Source: Theobroma cacao (lineage: Eukaryota > Streptophyta > Magnoliopsida > Malvales > Malvaceae). Taken from it: a stretch of 64,000 nt of DNA. The position numbers were made by a program, and so were the translations under genes. The notes beneath the pieces are model-generated. The model searched no databases and was not told the DNA's origin. It was given only the letters and a program-made list of their open reading frames with translations. This document shows positions 50,541 through 60,870 of the stretch, piece by piece (the stretch's first letter is position 1; each line of letters opens with the position of its first letter). The DNA lies in contig NC_030856.1 in NCBI RefSeq assembly GCF_000208745.1, positions 3,367,987-3,431,986 of the forward strand, in the 5' to 3' direction.

Positions 50541-52189
50541 AACTATTGAAAAGTGGGCAAGATGAATAATTCTATGGAACTTATGTTAAGATGGGTTTGT
50601 GTTATAAGGTAAGATTCTGATTAATTAATGTTACCAAAGATGAAGACAAATCATAAGCATCGACAGTTTACCTGGTTCAGTGAGGCAGTGAATTAATTGA
50701 TACTTCTATCCTCAAAAGGTCTTTATTAATTTTCGGAAACAAGCATGTTGAAGAAAAATAAACAGCAAAAAGCAGATGATCTCCTTGCCAAATTAAAAGA
50801 AAGTCCTAATCTTAAGCTTCCGTGAGAGGAAAATCAATGAATTACGAAGCAAGTAAGAATTAAAAGTCGTCGCACATGTTGTGAAGTCACTTTCCTTGGA
50901 GCTGTTTCACAATAATGCAAATGTGAATACAAGAAAAACTGGCAAAGTAGGACCGAATAATGGGGCCACTTATCCTACTCTCCTTTATTGTTGTCCTCAC
51001 AAGTCACAACTTTCTTTCACAGAATGTCCATTGGTTTCTACTTTCAAAGCTTGTAAAATTCATAGAAAAACTTTTCAGTTTGTCAGATTTTAGAGAGCAA
51101 ACATGTTTAAACTGATAACCGTTAATTAGTATGCAATTCTTCCTTCAAATGACCATTGGCTGTCTTGTGCATGCTCTACCTGGCCCTTAACAGTAATGAC
51201 TAGCAGTTTATGGATTGCAGAAAAGCTACCTTATAGTAAATGCAGTTCTTCGAGTGTCATGTGAGGAGGGACAATGAACATATAAAATTTTTTAGGATGA
51301 AAATTTGAGAATCCTTTCTCTTGTTTTTTCCCCATCAACTATACTATGATTGGTTGATTTTGATTAGACTCTTAAACCTATAAATTACAAGCTATTTAAG
51401 AATTTAGCTTGATTACGTCATTCTTACACTAAATAAGGCCAACATGACAAGTCAGAAACATATATTCGTTATATGCACAATGTCTTAGAGTTTCCCTCCT
51501 TCCATCCATAATCCTACTCGGGAAGAGAAGACTTTAACCGCAAATTACTATTCATAAGATGTTTTGATTAATTATATCACAGATCAGCGTTTTCATTTTG
51601 CCTCATTTTTCTTATTATAATTAATTCAGCATAATTAAGAGAATAAAAGCACGATAAAGAAAGAATCAAAATAATTTTATGTAAGTTGACAAAATAGTTT
51701 TATGTATAGATTTCTCTTGTCGATTCTCAAGATGATGCTGGAATCACCAGAACCATTTATTATATGTTAACTTCCCAGCTGATTGTGAATTAATTTTTTC
51801 TATAATTTTCGTCTGACGTTTGTAGATCTTAGTAATGATCTGAAGCAGAGCCAGAGCAGGAGGCTTTGAGCTGTAATTTGTTTGCATCTGCAACATGATT
51901 GAAGAATCTAATTAACTATGCACAACAAGTTTATCCCTAGATATAAGTAATGAGAAAGAAGCTATACATGCTTGTCAGCCATTTCAGATTACTTGAAAAG
52001 ATAAATTGTTGAAGAAACCAGTTTTATCATTTCGTCTTCTTCCAGAATAGCCTGTTTATGATTCCGTGGGTATTGGTTATGAATTGGGGTATTTCCATTC
52101 CATCATCCGCTGTTTAAAATCAGAAAAAAGAAGCAGCAAAGCAAAGCCGAGGGAAGATAATAGCAGCTAGGAAAATCTCCTGTCCAAAT
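50541..52189. other. Rearranged noncoding DNA of the receptor cluster
   Basis: Contains the diverged inverted arm 50600-50860 and a segment 51040-51150 that repeats 46215-46330 (cttttcagtttg.cagattttagaga). From 51150 to 52190 no gene is recognised. Confidence 0.5.
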
Positions 52190-53177
52190 ATTAATATATA
52201 TCAATCGAATGATTGGGCAAAAGCCAATATCTTCCATGCTGATAAGAATAAATGTATCTGATTGAGAGAAACTGAATATGCCTACTCCATAAAAACAATG
52301 AATCAAAATATTATTATGCCTGCAAATATTTTTATGGTACATATATGACATTAAAGGCAAAAGAACTTGACATGGGACAGGCAGGCAACAAGATCGTAGA
52401 AAACATCTTCAATGATTACGGAGCCTTCTATTAAGTTTATGTAGAAAATACGTACAAATAAGTAATGGCTTATCATGCATTTTTATTTTTGTTATGATAT
52501 GAGCATTAAATGACTCTTCCTCAATGAAACATCTGAAAGAGTGCAGGATAAAAGAATTCAAAACAATTTACAACTGATGAAGTTTCAGTGCAGTCATCTT
52601 GTTAATGTCTCTGTGACACAAATATACCGCAAGTAGGCACTCGCAGGGTGCTATGCTCAAATTGGGGCTAAACCACTGCTATCAAAGCCGAAGGTACAAG
52701 ACATACTGGTCAATAGCATAAAATAATGGCTTGGAGTTGAAAGAGTTAAGTATAGGGTTAATCAATTATCGAGCATCTAGTACTGACAGAGTCATTTCAT
52801 TTGTCGAAGAAGATACGTGCTTGTCTGATGAAGAATCTTCTTCATGAAGTGGACTTTTCTTAAACAAAATACCAAGTTGTTTGGGGTGTGGCAATTCAGT
52901 TTCACTTCCCAACATCAGAATCACAAATGACATACTTGGCCTATCCTCAGGATGCTGTTGTAAACTTAAAAGACTGATAATGGATGAATTGTATCACTTC
53001 TGATAGATTGCAAAGACCCTCCCAAGCATTCTTCAACAAGTTTTAAAGGACTGCCTTATTTCCATAATCTTCATGCCTGCAGCAAATTGAAACCCTTTTA
53101 GGTTTTATCAGTCCAAGATAAGCAGCAAAAAATTGATTATAAAAATATCTGCTGAAACTGACATGTTCAACAAGGTT
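52190..53177 (-). repeat. Tandem block B of the receptor cluster
   Basis: Matches 56640-57670 (block C) over its length and 46370-46990 (block A) over the inner part. It holds the kinase tail remnant below. Block identity with C stops at 53177. Confidence 0.8.
52767..53177 (-). pseudogene. G-type lectin receptor kinase remnant, copy B (C-terminus only)
   Basis: Only the end of the kinase survives: QQHPEDRPSMSFVILMLGSE, TELPHPKQLGILFKKSP, and the intact family-typical ending SSTNEMTLSVLDAR before TAA at 52767-52769. The upstream part of the last exon has frame changes. At 53177, just after acaaggtt, where copies A and C continue into the preceding exon, the sequence switches to an inverted copy of 50224-50540. 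Everything 5' of that point is missing. Confidence 0.8.
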
Positions 53178-53482
53178 CATGTTCTTCATAATTCATTTTC
53201 TTCTCATAAAGGATAATTTTGAAGATCTTGATTTCTTGACAAATTTTGCAAGGATAATTTCTCACAAAGGATAATTTTGCATTGTCGTATTTGCTTCATA
53301 ATTCCTTCTCATTATATAGGAATTTGCAAGGGGATCTGCTTAGTGATATCAACAAGCTGAAGCATCTACGCTTATATTTTTCATCTTGGGTAACATCTCT
53401 GAATCTCACCTTCTGGCATAAATTCATCTTTCAACAAACTCCATAAATTTTTTTTTTTGGTTCTTTCTCTTTAATTTGTGCC
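53178..53482 (+). repeat. Inverted repeat arm 2 (partner 50224-50540)
   Basis: Begins exactly at the breakpoint that truncates copy B. It contains two short copies of a caaaggataattttgc motif and no coding signal that I can assign. Confidence 0.8.
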
Positions 53483-53930
53483 TCTATTCTTTTTCCTTTT
53501 TTGTCTAATTAGGTTGAAAATAATTCAACTTTGCGTTGAGTTGCCGATTTTAATTCTTTCTTTTTAATTAGAGAAAGAGGGATTCAAAGCCTGATCTTTA
53601 GACAAAAAAAAAATAATCATGAATCAACCAAATAGCCAATTGATTGGGTGCTGCTGACTTCAATTTTTTTGTCTTCACAATTCATTGATTCTCTTCTCTC
53701 ATAGGATTAGGATTTTCATTTTTGCAAGGAGATAATCTATTTGTTGCTGCTATTTTTCTTGACTGCACTTGTTTCTCCAATTAATTAAGGGTCTTTTCAG
53801 GATAGAAGTATCACTTCATTGCCTTATTGAATTAAGTTGTCTATACTTATGATTTAGTTTTATCTTTGATAACATTAATTAATCAGAATCTTAAATTATA
53901 ACATAAATTTATGAGAAAATTGTGAGAAAT
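53483..53930. other. Noncoding flank including diverged inverted arm
   Basis: 53660-53920 is the reverse complement, with many changes, of 50600-50860 (shared aggatagaagtatca and taacattaattaatcagaatctta). Confidence 0.6.
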
Positions 53931-53936
53931 GACCTT

Positions 53937-55470
53937 CATAGAGAGGTGACTTCAAAAATGACCGTCTCTATAATTTTAATTGTTTTTAGCCAGTTTTTGG
54001 TATGACTTGACAATAATACCCTTTAAACAATTTTAGGCAAATTAAAATGGTTTCAGTTTTCTCTTTCCTACCATCCAGATAAAAATTTCAAAATTAAATC
54101 TCGATTTCTCTCTTTACTCAAATATGTCTATTTCGCCATCCAATTCGCAAATATGACATCAAGCTCTTTCTTATTTTGTTTTTTTTTTTTATGGTGGATC
54201 TTGGGATTCTTAAGGGTGATGAACAGTGATTTTGCTCTTTGCAAGCAGCGATTTTGCTCAAGAGAAAGAACAGCTAAAGCATGTTTGATGGGTTTTATGG
54301 TGTTTCACGATTTTATTGTGTCTGGGATTGGAATGATTGTTAAGCATGTTTGTTAGGGATTTTGATTTTTTTTATGAGATTTTGAGTTGAAATTGTTCAG
54401 GAAATATTTTGTAAAGAGGGTTTATTTTGTTTTTGTATAAAGAGAGTGAGCAAGACCTCCTGATAGGGATATATTTTCTCTTGCTTTGGAGGGTTATGGA
54501 GTTTTGTAACCTATCTTTTATGAAATGCACAATTTCATAGCTTAGCAAAAAAAAAAAAAATATGTGTTTTAGGTTCTTGAGTTTGTTGGTTTATTCATAG
54601 AACCCTAAAATTGAGTTTACTGATTTTTAGGTATTGCGTGACTTAATCACCGTGTGACTAGTTTTTAGTCATTACGTGATTGGTTTTAGGCACTACGTGA
54701 CTAGTTTTTGTACATTGCATGACTGATTTTTAAGCAACGCCTAAGTCACACAATGCCTTACGAACTAGTCACACAATGCCTTACTAACAAGTCACGCAAT
54801 ACCTTACTAACAAGTCACGCAATGCCTATCAACTAGTCACGCAATGCCTTATCAGAAACTAGTCACGCAATGCCTTATAAAAAATTAGTCACGTAATGCT
54901 CAAAATCAGTCACGCAATGCCTATTAACTAGTCACGCAATGCCTTATCAGAAATCAGTCACGCAGTACTTAAAAACTAGTCACATAATTTCCAAAAATCA
55001 CCAAAACTCTAGAATTCCATTTAACAAGATCAACAACTTCAAACGATACACCATATTCCATTTAACAACATAATTACCAAATATGAATGCTCAAAATGTT
55101 CGAAAGTTTTTATTCATATATCAAAAATCACTCTAAAATGTTTAAAAATGCTCAAAACGCTCACAAGTTTTCTTCGTGTATCAAAAACTACTCCAAAATA
55201 CTCAAAATACTTAAACGTTTTTCTTTCTGGTAAGGAATACTCCAGAGATGAATAGTCTGGTGAGAAAAGCTCAAAAAATATAAGTCAGTTTGAGGTGCAA
55301 ACCTAAACATACTTGACCCATTAATAGGTTTCAGGTTAAGGCAAGGAGCCTAGCGAATGGGTCGGTTTCATTAAGGACAATTTTGTCCAATTTTTTTCTC
55401 TTAGCTAAAAGTAGATAAAATTATAGGGACGACTATTGTTAAAAACGCCTTGTGTCTCAAGCCCATTTAT
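53937..55470. mobile_element. Non-autonomous Mutator-like element
   Basis: The left end (gaaatgacctt...gaccgtctctataattttaat) and the reverse complement of the right end (aaatgggctt...agtcgtccctataatttta) match over about 80 bases, as long terminal inverted repeats of MULE elements do. The interior has no transposase, only a 67-codon frame (54153-54356) of membrane-like composition that I do not trust. The centre is a dense array of short repeats (next entry). Exact ends and the 9-11 base target duplication were not resolved. Confidence 0.5.
54620..54990. repeat. Central array of agtcacgcaatgcc repeats with inverted halves
   Basis: About seven diverged units of agtcacgcaatgcctta type, 20-27 bases apart, run from about 54770 to 54990. 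To their left (54630-54745) similar units run in the opposite orientation (attgcgtgactagttttta). RNA from this stretch could fold into a long imperfect hairpin. Confidence 0.8.
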
Positions 55471-55484
55471 GAAAAGCACTCAAA

Positions 55485-55700
55485 ATTAATTAATAGTCAA
55501 TGAGTCAATGCTGCAAGCCATTGCTAACATTGCTAACGTTTGTACCAAACTTGAAATTATGGAGAAAAAAATAATTAATAGTCAATGAGTGAATGCTAAA
55601 ATATTGCTAACATTTGTACAAAACTTTAAATTATGAGAAAAAAATAATTAATAGCTAGTGAGTCAATGCTAACAATATTGCTAATAAATGTACAAATCTT
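55485..55700. repeat. Three tandem units of about 80 bases
   Basis: Each holds aaataattaatag.cagtgagt.aatgct...attgctaa.atttgtacaaa. They adjoin the right end of the MULE-like element. Confidence 0.7.
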
Positions 55701-56639
55701 ATATAAATCTTCTATGAAATTGATTGACTTGAATTACTATATAAATCTTAATAATCATATTTAAACCTGATGTGATATCACAAATCTGTCTTCCAATAAA
55801 TTACCAAGAAATTGCAATAACATGTCCTAAGGGTTAAAAATGCTATTAAAACTCCCCTACTTTCCCCCAATCAGTTTGTTTAGAATAGCATAAACCTATA
55901 AAATTTCATGTTTTTGGCTTTGTTAGGTCATCCATGATGGCACCGCAATGACTCAAACAGGAAAAGTTAGAAACTAAGCATTCTGACTAAAAAGAAAGAT
56001 AAAAAGGAAGAAGTGGGAGAAAAGAAGATGCAACAACTTAAGTAAGCATTGCCTGTTTCCTCGAATTTTTTTCTTTTTATTAACATATGAAAAGTTCCCA
56101 GGCAAAAGCGAAAATTCAAATTATTTCTATAATGAAGGGCTAATTAACACCTTATTAATTGTTAATTAAGTCTTCTTAAAACTACTCATTCAGATAAATT
56201 ATAATGTTCTTCCTTTTTTATGTATATAAAAAAGTTGTTCTAACTATATGAATTTGTTCGATCATTGATTTTCTCAATCAATCAGTTAGAGTTGAGAAGC
56301 AGATAATGTTTTAAGAAGTTGATGTGAATAAAATATTGTGAGACAATGAGCAGAGGGAATGAGTAAACAAATATATTACTCGACTCTATAACAAAGAGTA
56401 GGAACTTCAAATGTCAATCTATGATTTAATTATCGGATTAATATGTGCTACTAACACAACCAATGGTTCTGAAACTCGTGATTATGATGAGATGTAAATT
56501 TAATGAAGTTATTACAACCCAAGATTAATTTAATCAGCTATCAATGTCAAAAAACTTCACTTTCCTAGCACATAAACCATGAACAGCCATTTTTAAATCT
56601 TGCTTGCAGTGTGTACAGATCATATATCTCAGATGATAG
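55701..56639. other. Intergenic DNA
   Basis: AT-rich, no gene recognised. Confidence 0.4.
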
Positions 56640-57217
56640 AGTTCGGCAGGAAATCAATCGAAAGATTGGGCTAAAGCCAAGATGTTCCATGCTGATAAGA
56701 ATAAATGTATTTGATTGAGAGAAACTGAATATGCCTACTCCATAAAAACAATGAATCAAAATATTATTTTGCCTGTAAATATTTTTATGGTACATATATG
56801 ACATTAAAGGCAAAAGAACTTCACATGGGACAGGCAGGCAACAAGATCGTAGAGAACATCATCAATGATTACGGAGCCTTCTACTAAGTTTATGTAACAA
56901 ATACAAATAAGTAACGGCTTATCATGCATTTTTATTTTTGTTATGATATGAGCATTAAATGACTCTTCCTCAATGAAACATCTGAAAGAGTACAGGATAA
57001 AAGAAATCAAAACAATTTACAACTGATGAAGTTTCAGTGCAGTCATCTTGTTAATGTCTCTGTGAGACAAATATACCGCAAGTAGGCACTTGCAGGGTGC
57101 TATGCTCAAATTGGGACTAAACTACCGGTATCAAAGCCTGAGGTACAAAACATACTGGTCAATAGCATATAATAATAATGACTTGGAGATGAAAGAGTTA
57201 AGTATACAGTTAATCAA

Positions 57218-59361
57218 TTATCGAGCATCTAGTACTGACAGAGTCATTTCATTTGTTGAAGAAGATACATGCTTGTCTGATGAAGAACCTTCTTCATGAA
57301 GTGGTCTTTTCAGCAATAAAAAACTACGTCGTATGGGTGTGGCAATTTAGTTTCACTTCCCAACATCAGAATCACAGTTGACATACTTGGCCTATCCTCA
57401 GGATGCTGTTGTACATTAAAAAGACTAATATGGATGCATTGTATCACTTCTAATAGGTTGCAAGACTCTTCTAAGCATTCTTCAACAAGTTCTGAAGGGT
57501 ACCTTATTTCCATAATCTCCATGCCTGCAACAAATTGAAACCCTTTTAGGTTTTATCAGACCAAGATAAGCAACTAAAATTTGATTATAATCCCTGCTTA
57601 AAGAGCAGGGCTCAAATCCCCCTTCCCCCAAGTCCAAAAAAAAAAATCAGCTGAAACTGACATGTTCAACAAGGTTGGCGCTCTGAGTTGGATGGTAAGC
57701 GCCCCATCTTTCTTCCCACTTAATATCTCCAGCAGTAATATACCAGAGCTAAAGACAGTTGATTTTGCAGAAAATAGTCCATCAATAGCAAATTCTGGTG
57801 CCATATAACCACTGCAGAACATCATTTAAAGCAATAAATATATGAGGATTTTTAGACATTATGAAATAAAGTGACACTAAGTTCCAGCCACTCTTTTAGC
57901 ATTCCCTTCAGTTTGGTCTCCCCCAAAAGTTCTAGCCGAGCCAAAATCTGAAAAGTTTGGATTCATCTCACTATCAAGCAGGACGTTACTAGCTTTAAGA
58001 TCTCTAAATAATCCTCAATCCTGAATCTTGATGAAGATAGAGTAGTCCCCTAGCATTGTCGCAGATAATTCCCAAACTCTTGGACCAATTCAGTCCTTTA
58101 CTTCTTGTTTGATCTGGCAATTGGTAGGTATTCTCTTCATGTCAGTCCAATATCATTTTTGATCTTTGGAAGCAGCAAACTGCACCATGTGTAAAATGTA
58201 TGAAATATTTATGATAAGAGAAGCAATAAACCAAACTAAATTGACAGGTTTTCAATGATTCAGACCACAAATGAATGAGTGAAGGCTTCTGTTAAGCATG
58301 TACTCATAAACCAGCAGTCTTTACTTTCTGTGAATGCACCACCCAAGAAGCCTTACAAGATTCTGATGTTGAAGTTTGGCAATCAATTTTACTTCAATTT
58401 TAAACTCTTTCAATTTTGTCCAGAACTTTTTGAAAGCCTCTTCACAGCAATTTCTTGTCCGTTTGCTAGTGTCCCCTGGAAAACTACACTTTAGATTGAG
58501 CTTCAATAATAAAGATAAATTCTCTGTACTTAAGGTAACTTCAATTATATGATGCAACTTTTACCTTATAAACAGTTCCAAAACCACCTTCCCTTAGCTT
58601 GATGTCCACAGAAAAGCTATCAGTAGCACGAGCTATGGTATGAGGCTCAAATATTGGAAGCTCCATGTCTTCATCTTGGACTTGATTTTCTTGATCATTT
58701 TCCTTATTGTCTTTTGTTTCTCTGAAACAGTAGCCAAAATAGGCTTGGCAATCACCATAAAATATGATAGATTCTTATGCATTTTGATTGAGCTAGATAA
58801 TTGGACAAAAAGCTGATGTGGTTTTTGAGATCACACAAGACCAAGCATCTCCAGTCATTTGCTTCATTAAAAACTCTATTTTCACACTGATAAGCATTGA
58901 AGAAACTGCATGTTGATTTGCTAGCATCACTATTAACAAAGTAATTTTTAACAAAGGAACAAAATGAGCATTTTTGTGAAGGATTTATCAAAGTTACCTT
59001 TCAACTTTCTGGGGCTTCTGTAAATGTAATAACTGACAATAAACAGTCCCGAAAGCACAGGACAGTAGTGTTCTAATCACTGCAGCAAGCTCCATCCTGA
59101 GCTTATCTTTCAATTCTGTATGACGGAATTTGATAAAGAAAAGCATATATGAACAAAAAAAAAAGTAATGAAAACGAGAAAATGTAGACTCATACCTGAT
59201 TTTGAAGCAGACACTCTAACATATAGATCCTGCCCTACTGATTGAAACTGTCCATAATCAATCAAATTATCCAACCAAAAGGCGCAACCACAACCTCTTC
59301 CTCCATTATCTGAACTAGTGTATGCTTGGCTTTCTGCATTCCATGTGAAGTCTTGTATCAT
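57218..59361 (-). pseudogene. G-type lectin S-receptor-like kinase remnant, copy C
   Basis: The most complete copy. Reading leftward: end of the PAN segment (TWNAESQAYTSSDNGGRGCG, exon to 59196), transmembrane exon 58998-59115 (frame change inside), juxtamembrane/glycine-loop exon 58565-58719 (MELPIFEPHTIARATDSFS, LREGGFGTVYK), N-lobe exon (GTLANGQEIAVKRLSKSSGQ, frame change, then EVKLIAKLQHQNLVRLLGWC, stop, then LVYEYMLNRSL), catalytic segment (GLLYLHQDS, then a frame change inside [28 protein letters not shown]), activation exon ([17 protein letters not shown]) and tail ending SSTNEMTLSVLDAR at 57218. The lectin, S-locus and EGF parts are gone. At least four frame-breaking lesions in the kinase rule out function. 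Confidence 0.85.
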
Positions 59362-60119
59362 CAGTTTGGTTCAGAACAAGTCCTGTGATCAATGATTTCT
59401 ATTTGAGACATTTTGTATGGTTGAAATATAAAATAGAAATACCAGGCTGATAGATCATGCATTCTTTTATAGGATGATGTGATTGACTGACTCTTCATCA
59501 ATGAACTATACACAAAGTGCAGTAGAAAACAAGTAACAAACATTTAGATTTATGATAACTTGTCAATATGGGGGGCTAAATTTCTTTGATAAAAATTTGA
59601 AGTTTATTTCATGATGTCCTGAGCTTAGATAGGCATCTTTCTAAATGCTCAAAAAGAGTTTTATAGCTAATGGACAGATTAGTGATCTGAAGAGGTAGTA
59701 ATCTTGTTTTTAATCTTTAGCTAACGTCTTTTGGCTAGCTGCTCATTCACTTTCAGAGAAGTGCTTCTAAACATTTATGAGAAATAGGGGATGCTCTGTT
59801 TGTAATTGCAGGGTAAAGACAAATTTTTAATTAGTGGTTTGTCATGACCAGTAATATCTCTCCAATACCTATGTTGAGAAAAGAGAAAAATAAAAGGGCT
59901 AAGAGCAATGTTATACATGAAATGGGTTTACATAGAAATTGAGTTTCAAAGAAGCCATAGCTGGTACTGTTATAAAGTTTGGACTGAGAAGGAGAAAGTT
60001 TTATGCATCATTTTATGGATGAATGAAGTAAGAAGATTCAGTACATAAAAAGGCATTCAATTGGGGATTTTGCTGTCACACATAAAATAACAATTATTTT
60101 CTTTTTTTATAAAAGGAAG
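59362..60119. other. Spacer between copy C and the NLR
   Basis: 59380-59610 matches 48150-48395 of block A (former receptor extracellular DNA). From 59610 to 60119 no gene is seen. Confidence 0.5.
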
Positions 60120-60792
60120 AGCAATTATATACCAAATGAGAAAGAGATAAATGAATAAAAATAAAAACAGAATGTTTGCAATTTTAACAAGAAGCAAGAG
60201 GGCACTGTACCATTGAGGGCCGTGGAGCCACATTTAATCGAATAACTCTTCTCCATCTCATTCTATTAAAAATGAAGAAAGGGAGAAAGGACATCCTTAG
60301 CATCAGGCTGATCCCATTCCATTGATTCCCACCATTCCCACGGGACTGCAATGATATTTTTAGAAAAGGAGGAGGAGGTGGTTGCCCATTTTCAAGAAGG
60401 GGAAGAGACAAAGGGATCCTCTTTAATTTTGGACAATCCCATATTTGAAGACGTTGGAGAGAATCTAAAGAAATCATAACTCCACCACTGCAAATGCTTT
60501 TCAATTTTGGTAATAGTTCCAATGACAATGATTTTAATTTGGGAAGAATAAATGTTGTTCCTTCTCCTTTGTGATTTTCTTCCGATGCTATTATTTCCTC
60601 CATTTCTTCACAACTGCTAACACTAATTTCCTCTAAGTTTTGGAGGCTCTTCAACAGCTCAACTGGAAACAACTTCTTAATCTTCGAACATCTACACATA
60701 TCTAATATTTTAAGAGAAGAGAAGATGGTAGGTGGTGTTGGAGCATCAGAGTAATTCTTTAGCAAATGAGAAAGAGATGAAAATAAACTCAC
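60120..60792 (-). pseudogene. Duplicated LRR C-terminal cassette of the NLR
   Basis: The open frame 60184-60792 repeats the last 170 codons of the NLR at 60871 (APTPPTIFSSLKILDM, KKLFPVELLKSLQNLEE, SSEEMEE-like acidic stretch, LPKLKSICSGGVM, KRIPLSLPLLENGQPPP). One base is missing from an A run near 60360, so the true ending (PWEWWESMEWDQPDAKD in the other frame) is lost and the frame runs on for about 45 foreign codons. No NB-ARC precedes it; the intact gene's stop codon comes first. It is a tandem duplicate of about 650 bases including the 3' untranslated region. Confidence 0.8.
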
Positions 60793-60870
60793 AATTAATG
60801 TTTGCAGTTCTTAATAAGAAGCAAGAGCCTTACAGCCACATTTAATCAAACACCTCTTCTCCATCTCATT

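Noticed and set aside
54153..54356. 67-codon frame inside the MULE-like element
   Set aside because: Hydrophobic T-rich translation with no transposase or captured-gene features.
52103..56813. Two similar 82-85 codon minus-strand frames (52103-52360, 56565-56813) sharing YHKNI and FSFSQS
   Set aside because: Similarity is explained by block B/C duplication at DNA level; the differences are not of the synonymous kind expected for genes, and content matches no known family.
57595..57650. ggctcaaatccccc stretch resembling a tRNA T-loop
   Set aside because: No acceptor, D or anticodon stems can be formed around it.
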